From contig NZ_NOKT01000012.1 in the NCBI RefSeq assembly GCF_002237655.1, forward strand, positions 62,001 through 126,000: a stretch of 64,000 nt of DNA. Reading direction: 5' to 3'. This document shows, piece after piece, positions 1 through 8,481 of this stretch. Each line of letters begins with the position of its first letter. The first letter of the stretch is position 1. The notes below the pieces were generated by a model. It saw only the letters and a program-made list of their open reading frames with translations. It had not been told where the DNA came from and did no database searches. This DNA comes from Streptomyces sp. XY006 (GTDB lineage Bacteria; Actinomycetota; Actinomycetes; Streptomycetales; Streptomycetaceae). The position numbers were made by a program, and so were the translations under genes.

Positions 1-2
1 GG

Positions 3-281
3 CTCGTGCGGCACGTCGTCCTGCCGGGCGCGCTGCCCGGCGCGATGACCGGGCTGCGCTACTCGCTCGGCATCGCCTGGCTCGCGCTGGTCTTCGCCGA
101 GCAGGTGAACGCCGACTCCGGCATCGGGTTCCTCATGGTGCAGGCGCGGGACTTCCTGCGGACCGACGTGATCGTGGTCTGCCTCGTCGTCTACGCCTTC
201 CTCGGCCTGCTGGCCGACTTCATCGTCCGCTCCCTCGAAAGGCTGCTGCTGCAATGGCGACCGACGTTCACCGGCCGGTGA
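3..281 (+). CDS. ABC importer permease, C-terminal part (sulfonate/taurine type)
   Basis: Partial gene that enters from the left edge; the first complete codon starts at base 3 and the gene ends at a TGA. The visible 92 or so residues hold the end of a BPD-transporter permease: an arginine-rich cytoplasmic start, a hydrophobic run (IAWLALVFAEQV), the conserved stretch GIGFLMVQARDFLRTD, and a last membrane helix (IVVCLVVYAFLGLLADF). The GIGxLxxxAxxFxxTD pattern is typical of SsuC/TauC-type permeases. It overlaps the downstream ATPase gene by 28 bases, so the two are one operon. The substrate (sulfonate, taurine or nitrate-like) is inferred from the family and from the lipoprotein that follows. 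Confidence 0.85.
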   Translation, partial: LVRHVVLPGALPGAMTGLRYSLGIAWLALVFAEQVNADSGIGFLMVQARDFLRTDVIVVCLVVYAFLGLLADFIVRSLERLLLQWRPTFTGR

Positions 282-994
282 CCCCGCAGGCGGTCCATGT
301 CCAGGGGCTCACCCGCTCCTTCGACGGACGCGCCGTCATCGACGATCTGCGCCTGGACGTCCGGCCGGGCGAGTTCGTGGCCCTGCTCGGCCGCAGCGGC
401 TGCGGCAAGTCGACGCTGCTGCGCATCCTCGCCGGGCTCGACCGCGAGATCGAGGGCACCGTGCTGGTGCCGCGCCGCAAGGCCGTCGCCTTCCAGTCGC
501 CGCGGCTGATGCCGTGGAAGAAGGTGTGGCGCAACGTCGTGCTCGGCCTGCCCGGCCGGCCCGAACGCGCCGTCGCCGAGCGGGCCCTGCACGAGGTGGG
601 CCTCGGCCACCGCTCCACCGCCTGGCCCAAGACCCTGTCCGGCGGTGAGGCCCAACGCGCCTCCCTCGCACGGGCGTTGGTGCGCGAGCCCGATCTGCTG
701 CTGCTGGACGAGCCGTTCGGCGCGCTCGACGCGCTCACCCGCCTCAAGGCGCAGCGGCTGGTCGGCGAGCTGTGGCAGCGCCGGGGCTGCGCGGTCCTGC
801 TCGTCACCCATGACGTCGAGGAGGCCGTGCTGCTCGCCGACCGGGTCCTGGTGATGGACGGCGGAGTGATCGCGCACGAGCAGCGCGTCGACCTCGACCG
901 GCCCCGCGACATCACCGACCCGCGCTTCGCCGCGCTGCGCGCCGGTCTGCTCGAACGCCTCGGTGTCGAGGCGACGGCCGCCGACGCCGCCTGA
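254..994 (+). CDS. ssuB: ABC importer ATPase (SsuB/TauB type)
   Basis: 246-residue nucleotide-binding subunit of a sulfonate/taurine-type importer. It has Walker A GRSGCGKST (46-54), Q-loop FQSPRLMPW (Q81), signature LSGGEAQ (128-134), Walker B LLLLDEP (148-154) and switch His186 (VTHDVEEA). The PRLMPWKKVWRNV stretch is characteristic of the nitrate/sulfonate/taurine ATPase clade. It starts inside the permease gene (28-base overlap) and is followed after 73 bases by the solute-binding lipoprotein. The gene symbol is given by family resemblance only; the real substrate could be taurine, an alkanesulfonate or a related compound. Confidence 0.85.
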   Translation: MATDVHRPVTPQAVHVQGLTRSFDGRAVIDDLRLDVRPGEFVALLGRSGCGKSTLLRILAGLDREIEGTVLVPRRKAVAFQSPRLMPWKKVWRNVVLGLPGRPERAVAERALHEVGLGHRSTAWPKTLSGGEAQRASLARALVREPDLLLLDEPFGALDALTRLKAQRLVGELWQRRGCAVLLVTHDVEEAVLLADRVLVMDGGVIAHEQRVDLDRPRDITDPRFAALRAGLLERLGVEATAADAA

Positions 995-1067
995 ACCACC
1001 CCCCGCGAACGACCCGTAGGACCCGCTCGTACGTCCCTGCCGTACGACCCACACGAACGGAACCGTC

Positions 1068-2096
1068 ATGCGACGACGTCTCATCCCCGCCGCCCTGCTC
1101 CTGCCCCTGGCCCTGCTGCTCACCGCCTGCGGCGGGAACTCGGCCGCGAGCACCTCGGAGGGCGGCACCGACGGCCGGGGCTCGGTGACGATCGACGTCG
1201 GCGACCAGAAGGGCGGCTCGGAGGCCATCCTGCGGGCCGCCGGGGAACTGGAGGACCTCGACTACAAGATCAAGTGGTCGACGTTCACCTCCGGTCCGCC
1301 CCTGCTGGAGGCCGTCAACGCGGGAGCCGTCGACATCGGCGGCGTGGGCAACACCCCGCCGGTCTTCGCGGCCGGGGCGGGCTCGAAGATCAAGGTGGTG
1401 GCGGCCTGGCACGGCACCTCCAAGGGCGACGCCGTCCTCGTCCCGGACGACTCGCCCCTGAAGCGTCCCGAGCAGCTGAGGGGCCGCTCGGTCGCCGTCG
1501 CCCAGGGCTCCTCCGCGCACTTCCAGCTGGTGGCGTCACTGAAGAAGGCCGGGCTGAAGCTGAGCGACGTCAAGGTGAAGTACCTCCAGCCGGCCGACGC
1601 GCTCGCCGCGTTCACCGCCGGCAAGGTCGACGCGTGGGCGGTGTGGGACCCGTACACCTCGCAGGTCCTCAAGGGCGGGCAGGGCCGGATACTGACCGAC
1701 GGCGACGGGGTGACCAACGGCCACACCTTCCAGGTCGCCGCACCGGCCGCGCTGAAGGACGAGAAGAAGGCGGCCGCCGTCGAGGACTACCTGGAGCGGC
1801 TGCGGCGCGCCTACACCTGGGTCTACGACCACGAGGAGGAGTGGGCGAGGGTCTGGGCGAAGGAGACCGGGCTGCCCGAGGACGTGGCGCTGGCGGCGGT
1901 GAAGCGGACGTACACCACCCGTGTCGCCGTGGCGGTCGACGAGCCGCTGATCGCCTCCGAGCAGGAGATCGCCGACACGTTCACGGCGCTGAAGCTCATC
2001 CCGCGCAAGGTCGACTTCGCCGCGTTCACCGACACCCGGTTCAACGGCGACCTGCCGCCGTCGACCTCGGCGGCCCGGCCCTCGGAGGGCTCGTAG
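1068..2096 (+). CDS. ssuA: Aliphatic-sulfonate-type solute-binding lipoprotein
   Basis: 342-residue periplasmic-type binding protein anchored as a lipoprotein. A basic start (MRRR), a leucine-rich core and a lipobox LLTAC put the lipidated cysteine at residue 21. The mature part has the SsuA/NMT1 hallmarks: EAVNAGAVDIGGVGNTPP, the hinge stretch LRGRSVAVAQGSSAHFQL, and FTAGKVDAWAVWDPY. It lies 73 bases after the ATPase, so the permease-ATPase-binding protein order is complete apart from the truncated permease. A flavin monooxygenase starts 39 bases downstream. In sulfonate systems a monooxygenase often releases sulfite from the imported compound, but here that link is inference. Confidence 0.85.
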   Translation: MRRRLIPAALLLPLALLLTACGGNSAASTSEGGTDGRGSVTIDVGDQKGGSEAILRAAGELEDLDYKIKWSTFTSGPPLLEAVNAGAVDIGGVGNTPPVFAAGAGSKIKVVAAWHGTSKGDAVLVPDDSPLKRPEQLRGRSVAVAQGSSAHFQLVASLKKAGLKLSDVKVKYLQPADALAAFTAGKVDAWAVWDPYTSQVLKGGQGRILTDGDGVTNGHTFQVAAPAALKDEKKAAAVEDYLERLRRAYTWVYDHEEEWARVWAKETGLPEDVALAAVKRTYTTRVAVAVDEPLIASEQEIADTFTALKLIPRKVDFAAFTDTRFNGDLPPSTSAARPSEGS

Positions 2097-2135
2097 CGCG
2101 GGAAGATCCACGGCCGTCGCACCGTTGGTAGAAGC

Positions 2136-3212
2136 GTGAACAACACACGCGAGGTCGAGGTGGTCGTTGTCGGCGCGGGTCAGGCCGGTCTGGCCGCCGC
2201 CTATCACCTGCGGCGATCCGGTTTCGAGCCGGAGCGCGACTTCGTCGTGCTGGACCACTCCCCCGGCCCCGGCGGCGCCTGGCAGTTCCGCTGGCCGTCG
2301 CTGACCTACGGCAAGGTGCACGGGATGCACGCACTGCCGGGGATGGAGCTCACGGACGCGGACCCGGCACGGCCCTCGGCCGAGGTGATCAGCGCGTACT
2401 TCGACCGGTACGAGCGGACCTTCGGCCTGCGGGTGCGGCGGCCGGTCGACGTCCGGGCGGTGCGCGAGGGCACCGGCGGGCGGCTGCGGGTGGAGACCTC
2501 GGACGGGGTGTGGTCGGCCCGGGCGCTGATCAACGCGACGGGCACCTGGGACCGGCCGTTCTGGCCGCGTTACCCGGGCCAGGAGACGTTCCGGGGGCGG
2601 CAGATGCACACCGCGCAGTACCCCGGACCGCGGGAGTTCGCCGGGCAGCGGGTCGTCGTGGTGGGCGGCGGCGCCTCGGGCACGCAGCACCTGCTGGAGA
2701 TCGCCTCGTACGCCGCGGCCACCACGTGGGTGACGCGGCGCCCGCCCGTCTTCCGGGAGGGGCCGTTCGACGAGAACGCGGGCCGGGCCGCCGTCGCGCT
2801 CGTCGAGGAGCGGGTGCGGCAGGGGCTCCCGCCCCGCAGCGTGGTCTCGGTGACGGGGCTGCCGCTGAACGACGCGATCCGGCAGGGCATCGAGGACGGG
2901 GTGCTGGACCGGCAGCCGATGTTCGACCGGATCACCCCTGACGGGGTCGCGTGGGACGACGGGCGACGGGTCGACGCCGACGTCATCCTGTGGGCCACCG
3001 GCTTCCGCCCCGCCATCGACCATCTGGCTCCGCTGCGGCTGCGCGGTCCCGGCGGCGGCATCCGCATGGAGGGGACGCGCGCGGCCGCCGACCCCCGGGT
3101 CCACCTCGTCGGCTACGGCCCCTCGGCCAGCACGATCGGCGCGAACCGCGCGGGCCGGGCGGCGGTGCGCGACATCCGGCGGCTGCTGGAGCGGGAGCCG
3201 GCCGCGGCGTAG
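2136..3212 (+). CDS. Flavin-containing monooxygenase-like NAD(P)H oxidoreductase
   Basis: 358 residues with a GTG start. An FAD-binding Rossmann motif GAGQAG is at 13-18, a second dinucleotide motif GGGASG (177-182) is expected to hold NADPH, and the C-terminal WATGFRP motif is typical of class B flavoprotein monooxygenases and related CzcO-like proteins. The FMO fingerprint is not complete, so the substrate cannot be read from sequence. It follows the binding protein by 39 bases on the same strand and may be co-transcribed with the importer, which would suit oxidation of an imported sulfur compound. The next gene is on the opposite strand and converges on it. Confidence 0.75.
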   Translation: MNNTREVEVVVVGAGQAGLAAAYHLRRSGFEPERDFVVLDHSPGPGGAWQFRWPSLTYGKVHGMHALPGMELTDADPARPSAEVISAYFDRYERTFGLRVRRPVDVRAVREGTGGRLRVETSDGVWSARALINATGTWDRPFWPRYPGQETFRGRQMHTAQYPGPREFAGQRVVVVGGGASGTQHLLEIASYAAATTWVTRRPPVFREGPFDENAGRAAVALVEERVRQGLPPRSVVSVTGLPLNDAIRQGIEDGVLDRQPMFDRITPDGVAWDDGRRVDADVILWATGFRPAIDHLAPLRLRGPGGGIRMEGTRAAADPRVHLVGYGPSASTIGANRAGRAAVRDIRRLLEREPAAA

Positions 3213-3276
3213 GTACGCGCGCCGGCCGCGGCGCAGGGCGCGCCGGCCGTGGCCGGACCGGAGGTCCGCCGTGCCC

Positions 3277-4119
3277 TCAGGGGCGCGCCTCGGCGCTCTT
3301 GGCGCGGTGGGCGTTGAACTCCGCCACGTTGCGCGTGTGCTGACGGTAGTCGGCGGTGAAGCGGGTGTCGCCCGGGCGGACCGTGACGAAGTACAGCCAG
3401 TCGCCCGGCGGCGGGTTGACGGCCGCGCGCACGGCGTCCTCGCCGGGGTTGTCGATGGGCGTGGGCGGCAGGCCCATGCGCTGGTACGAGTTGTAGGGGC
3501 TGTCGATCCGGGTGTCGCTCGCGGTGGTGCGCAGGGTGGAACGGTTCAGGGCGTAGTTGAGGGTCGAGTCCATCTGCAGGGGCATGCCGCGTTCCAGGCG
3601 GTTGAAGATCACCCGGGCGACCTTGCCCATGTCGGTGCGGTTGGCGGCCTCCGCCTGGACGATGCTGGCGATGGTGACGGCCTGGTAGACGTTCATGGCG
3701 TTGCGCTGCGCGCCGGCGGTGATGGGGGCGCCGTTGAACTTCTCGTTGGCGGTGTCGACCATGAGCTGCAGGAGCTTCTCCGGCCTGGCTTTCTCCGGGA
3801 GCGGATAGGTCGCCGGGAAGAGGTACCCCTCGGGGTTGCCCTCGGCGTCGTTGGGCAGTTTCAGCATCGCCTTCGCGAGGGACTTCTTCGTGCTGCCGGC
3901 GGGCAGGGCGAGGGCCTTGTCGACGGCGGCGTAGACCTGGCTCGCGCGCCAGCCCTCGGGGATCACCAGGGTGGTGGGCCGGCTGTCCTCCTCGGGCGCC
4001 AGGGTGAGCAGCGGCACCGCCACGGCGGTACCGACCACGACGGCCCCGGTCACGACGAGGGCGATACGGCCCCGGCGCGTCAGTCGAATCGTGCTCCGTG
4101 GCGGAGTGTTCTTCTGCAT
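3277..4119 (-). CDS. MltG-like endolytic transglycosylase (YceG family)
   Basis: 280 residues, a compact member of the MltG/YceG family. A short basic N-terminus precedes one membrane anchor (about 18-40). The LytM-like part includes LVIPEGWRASQVYAAVD and GYLFPATYPLP. The catalytic region shows IASIVQAEAANRTDMGKVARVIFNRLE with the expected glutamate in QAEA, followed by MPLQMDSTLNYAL. MltG cuts nascent glycan strands at the outer face of the membrane. Streptomyces normally carries a main mltG beside the aroE/ruvX genes, so this isolated copy is probably a paralogue (known genus layout, not visible here). It stands alone between a convergent monooxygenase and an exporter gene. Confidence 0.85.
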   Translation of the reverse strand: MQKNTPPRSTIRLTRRGRIALVVTGAVVVGTAVAVPLLTLAPEEDSRPTTLVIPEGWRASQVYAAVDKALALPAGSTKKSLAKAMLKLPNDAEGNPEGYLFPATYPLPEKARPEKLLQLMVDTANEKFNGAPITAGAQRNAMNVYQAVTIASIVQAEAANRTDMGKVARVIFNRLERGMPLQMDSTLNYALNRSTLRTTASDTRIDSPYNSYQRMGLPPTPIDNPGEDAVRAAVNPPPGDWLYFVTVRPGDTRFTADYRQHTRNVAEFNAHRAKSAEARP

Positions 4120-4162
4120 GCGGGCACGGTAACCCGCATATCGTCACAAACCCGGCATATTT

Positions 4163-5965
4163 TCATCTTGTCGGCTCCAGTTGGGCGTCCCGGCGTACGA
4201 GGGCCGCGTACCGGCCGCCGTGCCGCAGCAGTTCCTCGTGCGTGCCGCGCTCGACGGCCCGGCCCGCGTCGAGGACGACGATCTGGTCGGCGCCGCGGAC
4301 GGTGGAGAGCCGGTGGGCGATGGTGATCGTGGTGCGGTTCGCCGACAGGGCGTCGATGGCGTCCTGGACGGCGGCCTCGGTGCGGGTGTCCAGCGCGCTG
4401 GTGGCCTCGTCGAGGACGAGGACCGGCGGGTCGCGCAGGATCGTGCGGGCGATGGCCAGGCGCTGCTTCTCACCACCGGAGAAGCGGTGGCCGCGCTCGC
4501 CGACGACGGTGTCGTACCCGTCGGGCAGGGACGCGATGTGGTCGTGGATCTGCGCCGCCTTCGCCGCCCGGTGCAGCTCCTCGTCGGTGGCGTCGGGCTT
4601 GGCGAAGCGCAGGTTGTCGGCGACCGAGGCGTGGAAGAGGTAGGTCTCCTGCGAGACGACGCCGACCGCGCGGGCCAGGGTGTCGAAGTCGAGGTCGCGC
4701 ACGTCGACCCCGTCGAGCGTGACCCGGCCGCCGGTGACGTCGTAGAGCCGGGGCACCAGGTGGCCGAGCGTGGACTTGCCGGCGCCGGTCGGGCCGACGA
4801 CGGCGAGGCTGCCGCCCGCCGGGACCGTGAGGTCGATGTCGTCGAGGACGGGGCCGCGCTGGCCGTCGTAGCCGAAGGAGACGTGCTCGAAGCGGACCTC
4901 GCCCTTGATCCGGTCGAGGTGGACCGGGTCCGGGCGTTCGGTGATGTCGATCGGCAGGTCGAGGTACTCGAAGATGCGCTGGAAGAGGGCGAGCGAGGTC
5001 TGGATCTGCACACCGGTCGACAACAGGCTCACGGCGGGCCGGAACAGGCCCTGCTGGAGCGAGACGAAGGCGACGATCGTGCCGATGGAGACCGCGGGGC
5101 CGCCCAGTTGGAGGGCCATGCCGGCGGTCCAGTAGATGACGGCGGGCAGGGCGGCCATGACGATCGTGATGACGGCCATGCGCCACCGGCCGGCCATGTT
5201 GGACCGCACCTCCAGGTCGACCAGTTCCTCGGACTCGTCGGCGAAGGACTTCGTCAGGGAGTCGGAGCGGCCCATCGTGCGGCCGAGGAGGATGCCGCTG
5301 ACGGAGAGCGACTCGGTGACGGTGGCGGCCATGACGGCCATCTGCTTCTGGCGCCGGGTGGTGATCTTGCGGCGTTCGTCGCCGACGCGGCGGCTGATCC
5401 ACACGAACACCGGGAGCAGCAGCAGGGAGACGACGGTCAGGCGCCAGTCGAGGGCGATCATGGCGACGATCGTGGCGACGACGCTGGTCAGGTTCGAGAC
5501 CAGGGACGTCGCGGTGGAGGTGACGGTGGCCTGCATGCCGCCGATGTCGTTGGCGATGCGGGACTGCACCTCGCCGGTGCGGGTGCGCGTGAAGAACGCC
5601 AGGGACATGCGCTGCAGGCGGCCGTAGACCGCGGTGCGCAGGTCGTGCATGACGCGCTGGCCGACCGTGGTGGAGATGAGGGTCTGCAGGACGCCGAAGA
5701 CGCTCGTGAGGACGGCGCTGAGGATCATGCCGAGGGCGAGCAGGCTGAGCAGGCCCGTGCGCCCCTCGGGGATGGCGACGTCGAGGATCTCCTTCAGCAG
5801 GAAGGGCGTGGCGACCGAGACCAGCGACGCGGCGCCGACCAGCAGGCCGACGACGGCGAGCCGGCCCCGGTAGGGGCGGAACAGCCGCAGGATGCGGCGG
5901 ACCTGCCGGGGCTGTTCCTCGGCGCCGGCCGGTGGGGTCCAGGGGGCTTCGCGGTCGGGATGCAT
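4163..5965 (-). CDS. Multidrug-type ABC exporter (fused TMD-NBD)
   Basis: 600 residues if started at the ATG at 5965, which has a good GAAGGAG ribosome site 6 bases upstream; an in-frame ATG at 6040 would add 25 residues of low-quality sequence. Six hydrophobic segments (about 35-320) form a type-IV exporter domain, followed by a nucleotide-binding domain with Walker A GPTGAGKST (391-399), signature FSGGEKQ (495-501), Walker B VLVLDEATS (515-523) and an intact H-loop (IAHRLSTV). All motifs are canonical, so a homodimer is expected. It is divergent from a MarR gene with a 25-bp inverted repeat between them, which points to MarR control and an export role. Confidence 0.9.
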   Translation of the reverse strand: MHPDREAPWTPPAGAEEQPRQVRRILRLFRPYRGRLAVVGLLVGAASLVSVATPFLLKEILDVAIPEGRTGLLSLLALGMILSAVLTSVFGVLQTLISTTVGQRVMHDLRTAVYGRLQRMSLAFFTRTRTGEVQSRIANDIGGMQATVTSTATSLVSNLTSVVATIVAMIALDWRLTVVSLLLLPVFVWISRRVGDERRKITTRRQKQMAVMAATVTESLSVSGILLGRTMGRSDSLTKSFADESEELVDLEVRSNMAGRWRMAVITIVMAALPAVIYWTAGMALQLGGPAVSIGTIVAFVSLQQGLFRPAVSLLSTGVQIQTSLALFQRIFEYLDLPIDITERPDPVHLDRIKGEVRFEHVSFGYDGQRGPVLDDIDLTVPAGGSLAVVGPTGAGKSTLGHLVPRLYDVTGGRVTLDGVDVRDLDFDTLARAVGVVSQETYLFHASVADNLRFAKPDATDEELHRAAKAAQIHDHIASLPDGYDTVVGERGHRFSGGEKQRLAIARTILRDPPVLVLDEATSALDTRTEAAVQDAIDALSANRTTITIAHRLSTVRGADQIVVLDAGRAVERGTHEELLRHGGRYAALVRRDAQLEPTR

Positions 5966-6043
5966 GGGCTCCTTCGGGGACGGTCGGGCCGGGCGGCGCC
6001 GCCACGGGTGCGGCCCCGGCGCCCGGGCGGATCGGATCACAGC

Positions 6044-6068
6044 TCATTGTTACCTATACTCACAATGA
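6044..6068. promoter_or_regulatory. Candidate MarR operator, 25-bp inverted repeat
   Basis: TCATTGT (6044-6050) and ACAATGA (6062-6068) are perfect 7-base arms separated by 11 bases, lying 24 bases before the MarR ATG and 78 bases before the exporter start. The AT-rich centre contains TATACT (6055-6060), which could be a -10 element. Position and symmetry fit a MarR dimer that controls itself and the divergent exporter. No binding evidence is available. Confidence 0.6.
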
Positions 6069-6092
6069 ACGTCATCCTGATATTGTTCCCGC

Positions 6093-6542
6093 ATGACCAC
6101 GCCCGATTCCGACGGCCTGCTCGCCGAGCAGCTGCTGCGGCTCACCCGCCGGGTGCACCGCATCCAGAAGCGTCATCTGGAGCAGCGCGACCTCGGCATC
6201 ACCCCGGCCCAGTCCCGGCTGCTGCGCACCCTCGCGCACTGGGGTTCGCCGCCCCGCATGGCCGACCTGGCCGAGCGCCTGGAGGTGGTGCCGCGGGCCG
6301 TGACGACGCTGGTCGACGGGCTGGAGGCGAGCGGCAAGGTGCGCCGGGTCCCGGATCCGGCGAACCGCCGGGTGATCCGCATCGAGCTCACGGACGACGG
6401 GCGGGCCGCGCTGCGCGAGCTGCGGGCGGCGCGCCGGTCGGCGGCGGAGGAGATCCTCGCGCCGCTGACGGAGGAACAGCGGGAGTCGCTCGGCGGGCTG
6501 CTGGACACCCTGATCGACGGGACACCGGTGCGCTCCTGCTGA
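6093..6542 (+). CDS. MarR-family transcriptional regulator
   Basis: 149 residues. The winged helix-turn-helix spans about residues 30-105: PAQSRLLRTLAHWGSPPRMADLAERLEV, the recognition helix around VVPRAVTTLVDGLEASG, and the wing VRRVPDPANRRVIRIELTDDGR. Flanking helices should form the dimer. No clear Shine-Dalgarno sequence precedes the ATG, so the message may have a very short leader. It is divergent from the ABC exporter and has a 25-bp inverted repeat immediately upstream, so it most likely represses itself and the exporter in response to a small ligand. A strong hairpin terminator follows the stop codon. Confidence 0.9.
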   Translation: MTTPDSDGLLAEQLLRLTRRVHRIQKRHLEQRDLGITPAQSRLLRTLAHWGSPPRMADLAERLEVVPRAVTTLVDGLEASGKVRRVPDPANRRVIRIELTDDGRAALRELRAARRSAAEEILAPLTEEQRESLGGLLDTLIDGTPVRSC

Positions 6543-6560
6543 CGACCCGGGACGTACCGC

Positions 6561-6608
6561 GGGCCGTGGCCGCCGCTCCTGCACGAGAAGCGGCGGCCAC
6601 GGCCCTTT
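6561..6608. terminator. Strong intrinsic terminator after marR
   Basis: Perfect 17-bp arms at 6561-6577 and 6589-6605 with an 11-base loop, followed by TTT. It lies 18 bases after the MarR stop and before the convergent glycoamidase gene, whose own end is at 6665, so it may stop transcription from both sides. Confidence 0.9.
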
Positions 6609-6664
6609 CCGGTCATGTGACAGCAGCTCACACGGCCCGCGTCACGGGTACGGCCCGCCTGTCG

Positions 6665-8248
6665 TCAGCAGCGGCTGCGGTCCTCCGTGAGGACGCCCTG
6701 CACGGTGGTCAGGGTGCGGTCGTGGCAGCCGTGCGAGCCGTACAGCCGGTAGCGCTCGCTCGTGGTCCCGACCGCGTGCCGCTGGTCCCGGGGCACGTTC
6801 GCCGTGTAGGTCGCGTCGCCCGTGTAGGTGTCGTCGAGCCGCGACCAGGCGGTGCGCCGGGCGCCGTGTGTCTCGACGGTCGTGGCGCGGTCGCCGAGGG
6901 TCAGGACCGTGCGCAGCCGGTCGCCCGCGCCGAGGGTGGTCGTGCCGTCCATCGTGTAGGTGCGGTGCGTGCGCGTGGTACGGCCGTCCACGGTCACCGA
7001 CTCGCGGTCGGTCCAGGTGGCTTCGAGACCGTCGCTCGTCTCGCCGTCGGTCCAGCGGTGCACGGAGGTGTGGGCGAGGGAGCGGCCGACGGTGGTGTGG
7101 ACGCGGCCGTGCGAGGTGTCGACGTATCCCGCGACGGTGAGGCGGTGGGCGGCGTCGGTGTCCACCCGGTGTTCCGTGCCGGGCGTGTGGGTGGAGGAGC
7201 CGGTCGGGTCGCTCTCCCGGTGCGCGGTGAGCTTCCCGGTGACCCGCGCGCGCCGCTCGTCCTGCCAGACCAGGACGTTCACGGGGGTGCTCCAGCCGGG
7301 CTGTCCCTCGGGCACGCCGGTCACCGCGACCTCGACGCGGTGCGGGCGGCCGTCGTTGAGGAGCCCGGCGAACGGGGTGAGGTCGTAGGTGATCGGCTTG
7401 ATGTCGAAGGCGCGCGGGCCGGGGACGACGTACCACAGGAACGGGTTGGACCAACCGCCGGTCCACACGGTCGGGAACGGTGTGGCGATGCCCGCGAGCC
7501 GGCCGTCGACGCGGATCTGCACCTCGCGGTAGGGGCCGCGGGCGGCCTTGCATGAGTAGGGCGCCGGGTCGGGCACGGTCAGGTACCAGTACTCCTCGCA
7601 GCCGCCGCCGGAACCGGTCGCGTACACCTCGGCGACGACACGCTCGCTGTTGCGCGGGGTGGTGAGGGTGGTGCCCTGGTCGAGGGTGAGGACCCGGTCG
7701 GGGAGCGCGGGGTCGGGGCGGCCCGGGTGGAAGGTCAGCGTGACCTCGACGTCGAGCACGCCGGTGTAGGTGTCGTCGACGACGTTCCCGATGAGCATCT
7801 CGACGTCCTGGCCGCTGCGGAAGGTGTCGGCGTAGCGCGTGACGTCCTTCTCCACCGACCACGTGATGCCGTCGGGTGAGGGCTGTGGTGTCGAGGTGCG
7901 GAAGATCTCGACGCCGCCGACGTGGAGGTAGCCGAGCCGGTCGTACTGACGCCCCTTCACCTTGCCGTCGAGCCGCAGCACCACCTTGCTCCAGCGGTCG
8001 CCGCAGTCCTCGGGCGGGGTGTAGGTGCCGCGGTAGGGGGTGAAGTCGCGGAACTGCGCCCGCGCGAGGGTGACGTCGCAGGACTTCCCGGACGGCCTCT
8101 CGACGGGCGGGGCGGCCGTGACGGGGTCGTGCCAGTCGGTGGCGAACTCGGCGGGGACGTCGGCCGCGTGGGCGGGACCGGTCCCGAGGAGGGTGCTCAC
8201 CAGGAGGGTCGCCCCGGCAAGCATGGACATGACGATCCGTCTCTTCAT
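6665..8248 (-). CDS. Secreted PNGase A-like peptide-N-glycan amidase
   Basis: 527 residues from the ATG at 8248; an open frame extends upstream but reads as low-complexity non-coding sequence. A Sec signal peptide is clear (MKRRIVMSM..., cleavage after AHA at about residue 28). The next 250 residues carry the hallmarks of the PNGase A family (peptide-N4-(N-acetyl-beta-glucosaminyl)asparagine amidase A): GGVEIFRTSTPQPSPDGITWSVEKDVTRY and DTYTGVLDVEVTLTF. The C-terminal half is beta-rich with many Thr and Asp residues. Such enzymes remove N-glycans from glycoproteins, so in a soil bacterium this is probably for scavenging plant or fungal glycoproteins. It is divergent from a heterodimeric exporter. 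Confidence 0.8.
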   Translation of the reverse strand: MKRRIVMSMLAGATLLVSTLLGTGPAHAADVPAEFATDWHDPVTAAPPVERPSGKSCDVTLARAQFRDFTPYRGTYTPPEDCGDRWSKVVLRLDGKVKGRQYDRLGYLHVGGVEIFRTSTPQPSPDGITWSVEKDVTRYADTFRSGQDVEMLIGNVVDDTYTGVLDVEVTLTFHPGRPDPALPDRVLTLDQGTTLTTPRNSERVVAEVYATGSGGGCEEYWYLTVPDPAPYSCKAARGPYREVQIRVDGRLAGIATPFPTVWTGGWSNPFLWYVVPGPRAFDIKPITYDLTPFAGLLNDGRPHRVEVAVTGVPEGQPGWSTPVNVLVWQDERRARVTGKLTAHRESDPTGSSTHTPGTEHRVDTDAAHRLTVAGYVDTSHGRVHTTVGRSLAHTSVHRWTDGETSDGLEATWTDRESVTVDGRTTRTHRTYTMDGTTTLGAGDRLRTVLTLGDRATTVETHGARRTAWSRLDDTYTGDATYTANVPRDQRHAVGTTSERYRLYGSHGCHDRTLTTVQGVLTEDRSRC

Positions 8249-8379
8249 GGCCGGTGTTCTACGGGGAGTCGGCCCGCCCGCGCAATGCGCACCGGCCCGC
8301 CGCGCAGCCCTGTCCCCACCCGTGTCGGCCGGTTCCGTTCGGTGGGCGGAAAACCTGTTGCCTCCGACCACGCGGCGAA

Positions 8380-8399
8380 GCGAACCTGTCACGGTTTGC
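8380..8399. promoter_or_regulatory. Imperfect inverted repeat in divergent promoter region
   Basis: GCGAACC (8380-8386) and GGTTTGC (8393-8399) form an inverted repeat with one mismatch and a 6-base spacer. The half-site AACCTGT also occurs about 30 bases to the left. It lies between the secreted amidase (start 8248) and the exporter (start 8482). A regulator site is possible but not shown. Confidence 0.35.
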
Positions 8400-8481
8400 T
8401 GCCCGCGGCCCGCTCCCGCCGTGGCGGCTGCCCTGCCCGCTCCCCCTCCCCCCATCCCCTGACACGAGCCACTGGGACGTC

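Noticed and set aside
2136..3212. Monooxygenase as a Baeyer-Villiger enzyme
   Set aside because: I could not find the full FxGxxxHxxxWP fingerprint between the two Rossmann motifs, so only a general flavoprotein monooxygenase call is supported.
4181..7555. Very long plus-strand open frame (over 1,100 codons) across the ABC exporter and MarR genes
   Set aside because: It is antisense to the exporter and the glycoamidase and in a different frame from MarR. Its composition (Gly/Asp/Val-rich, no motifs) is that of a GC-bias shadow.
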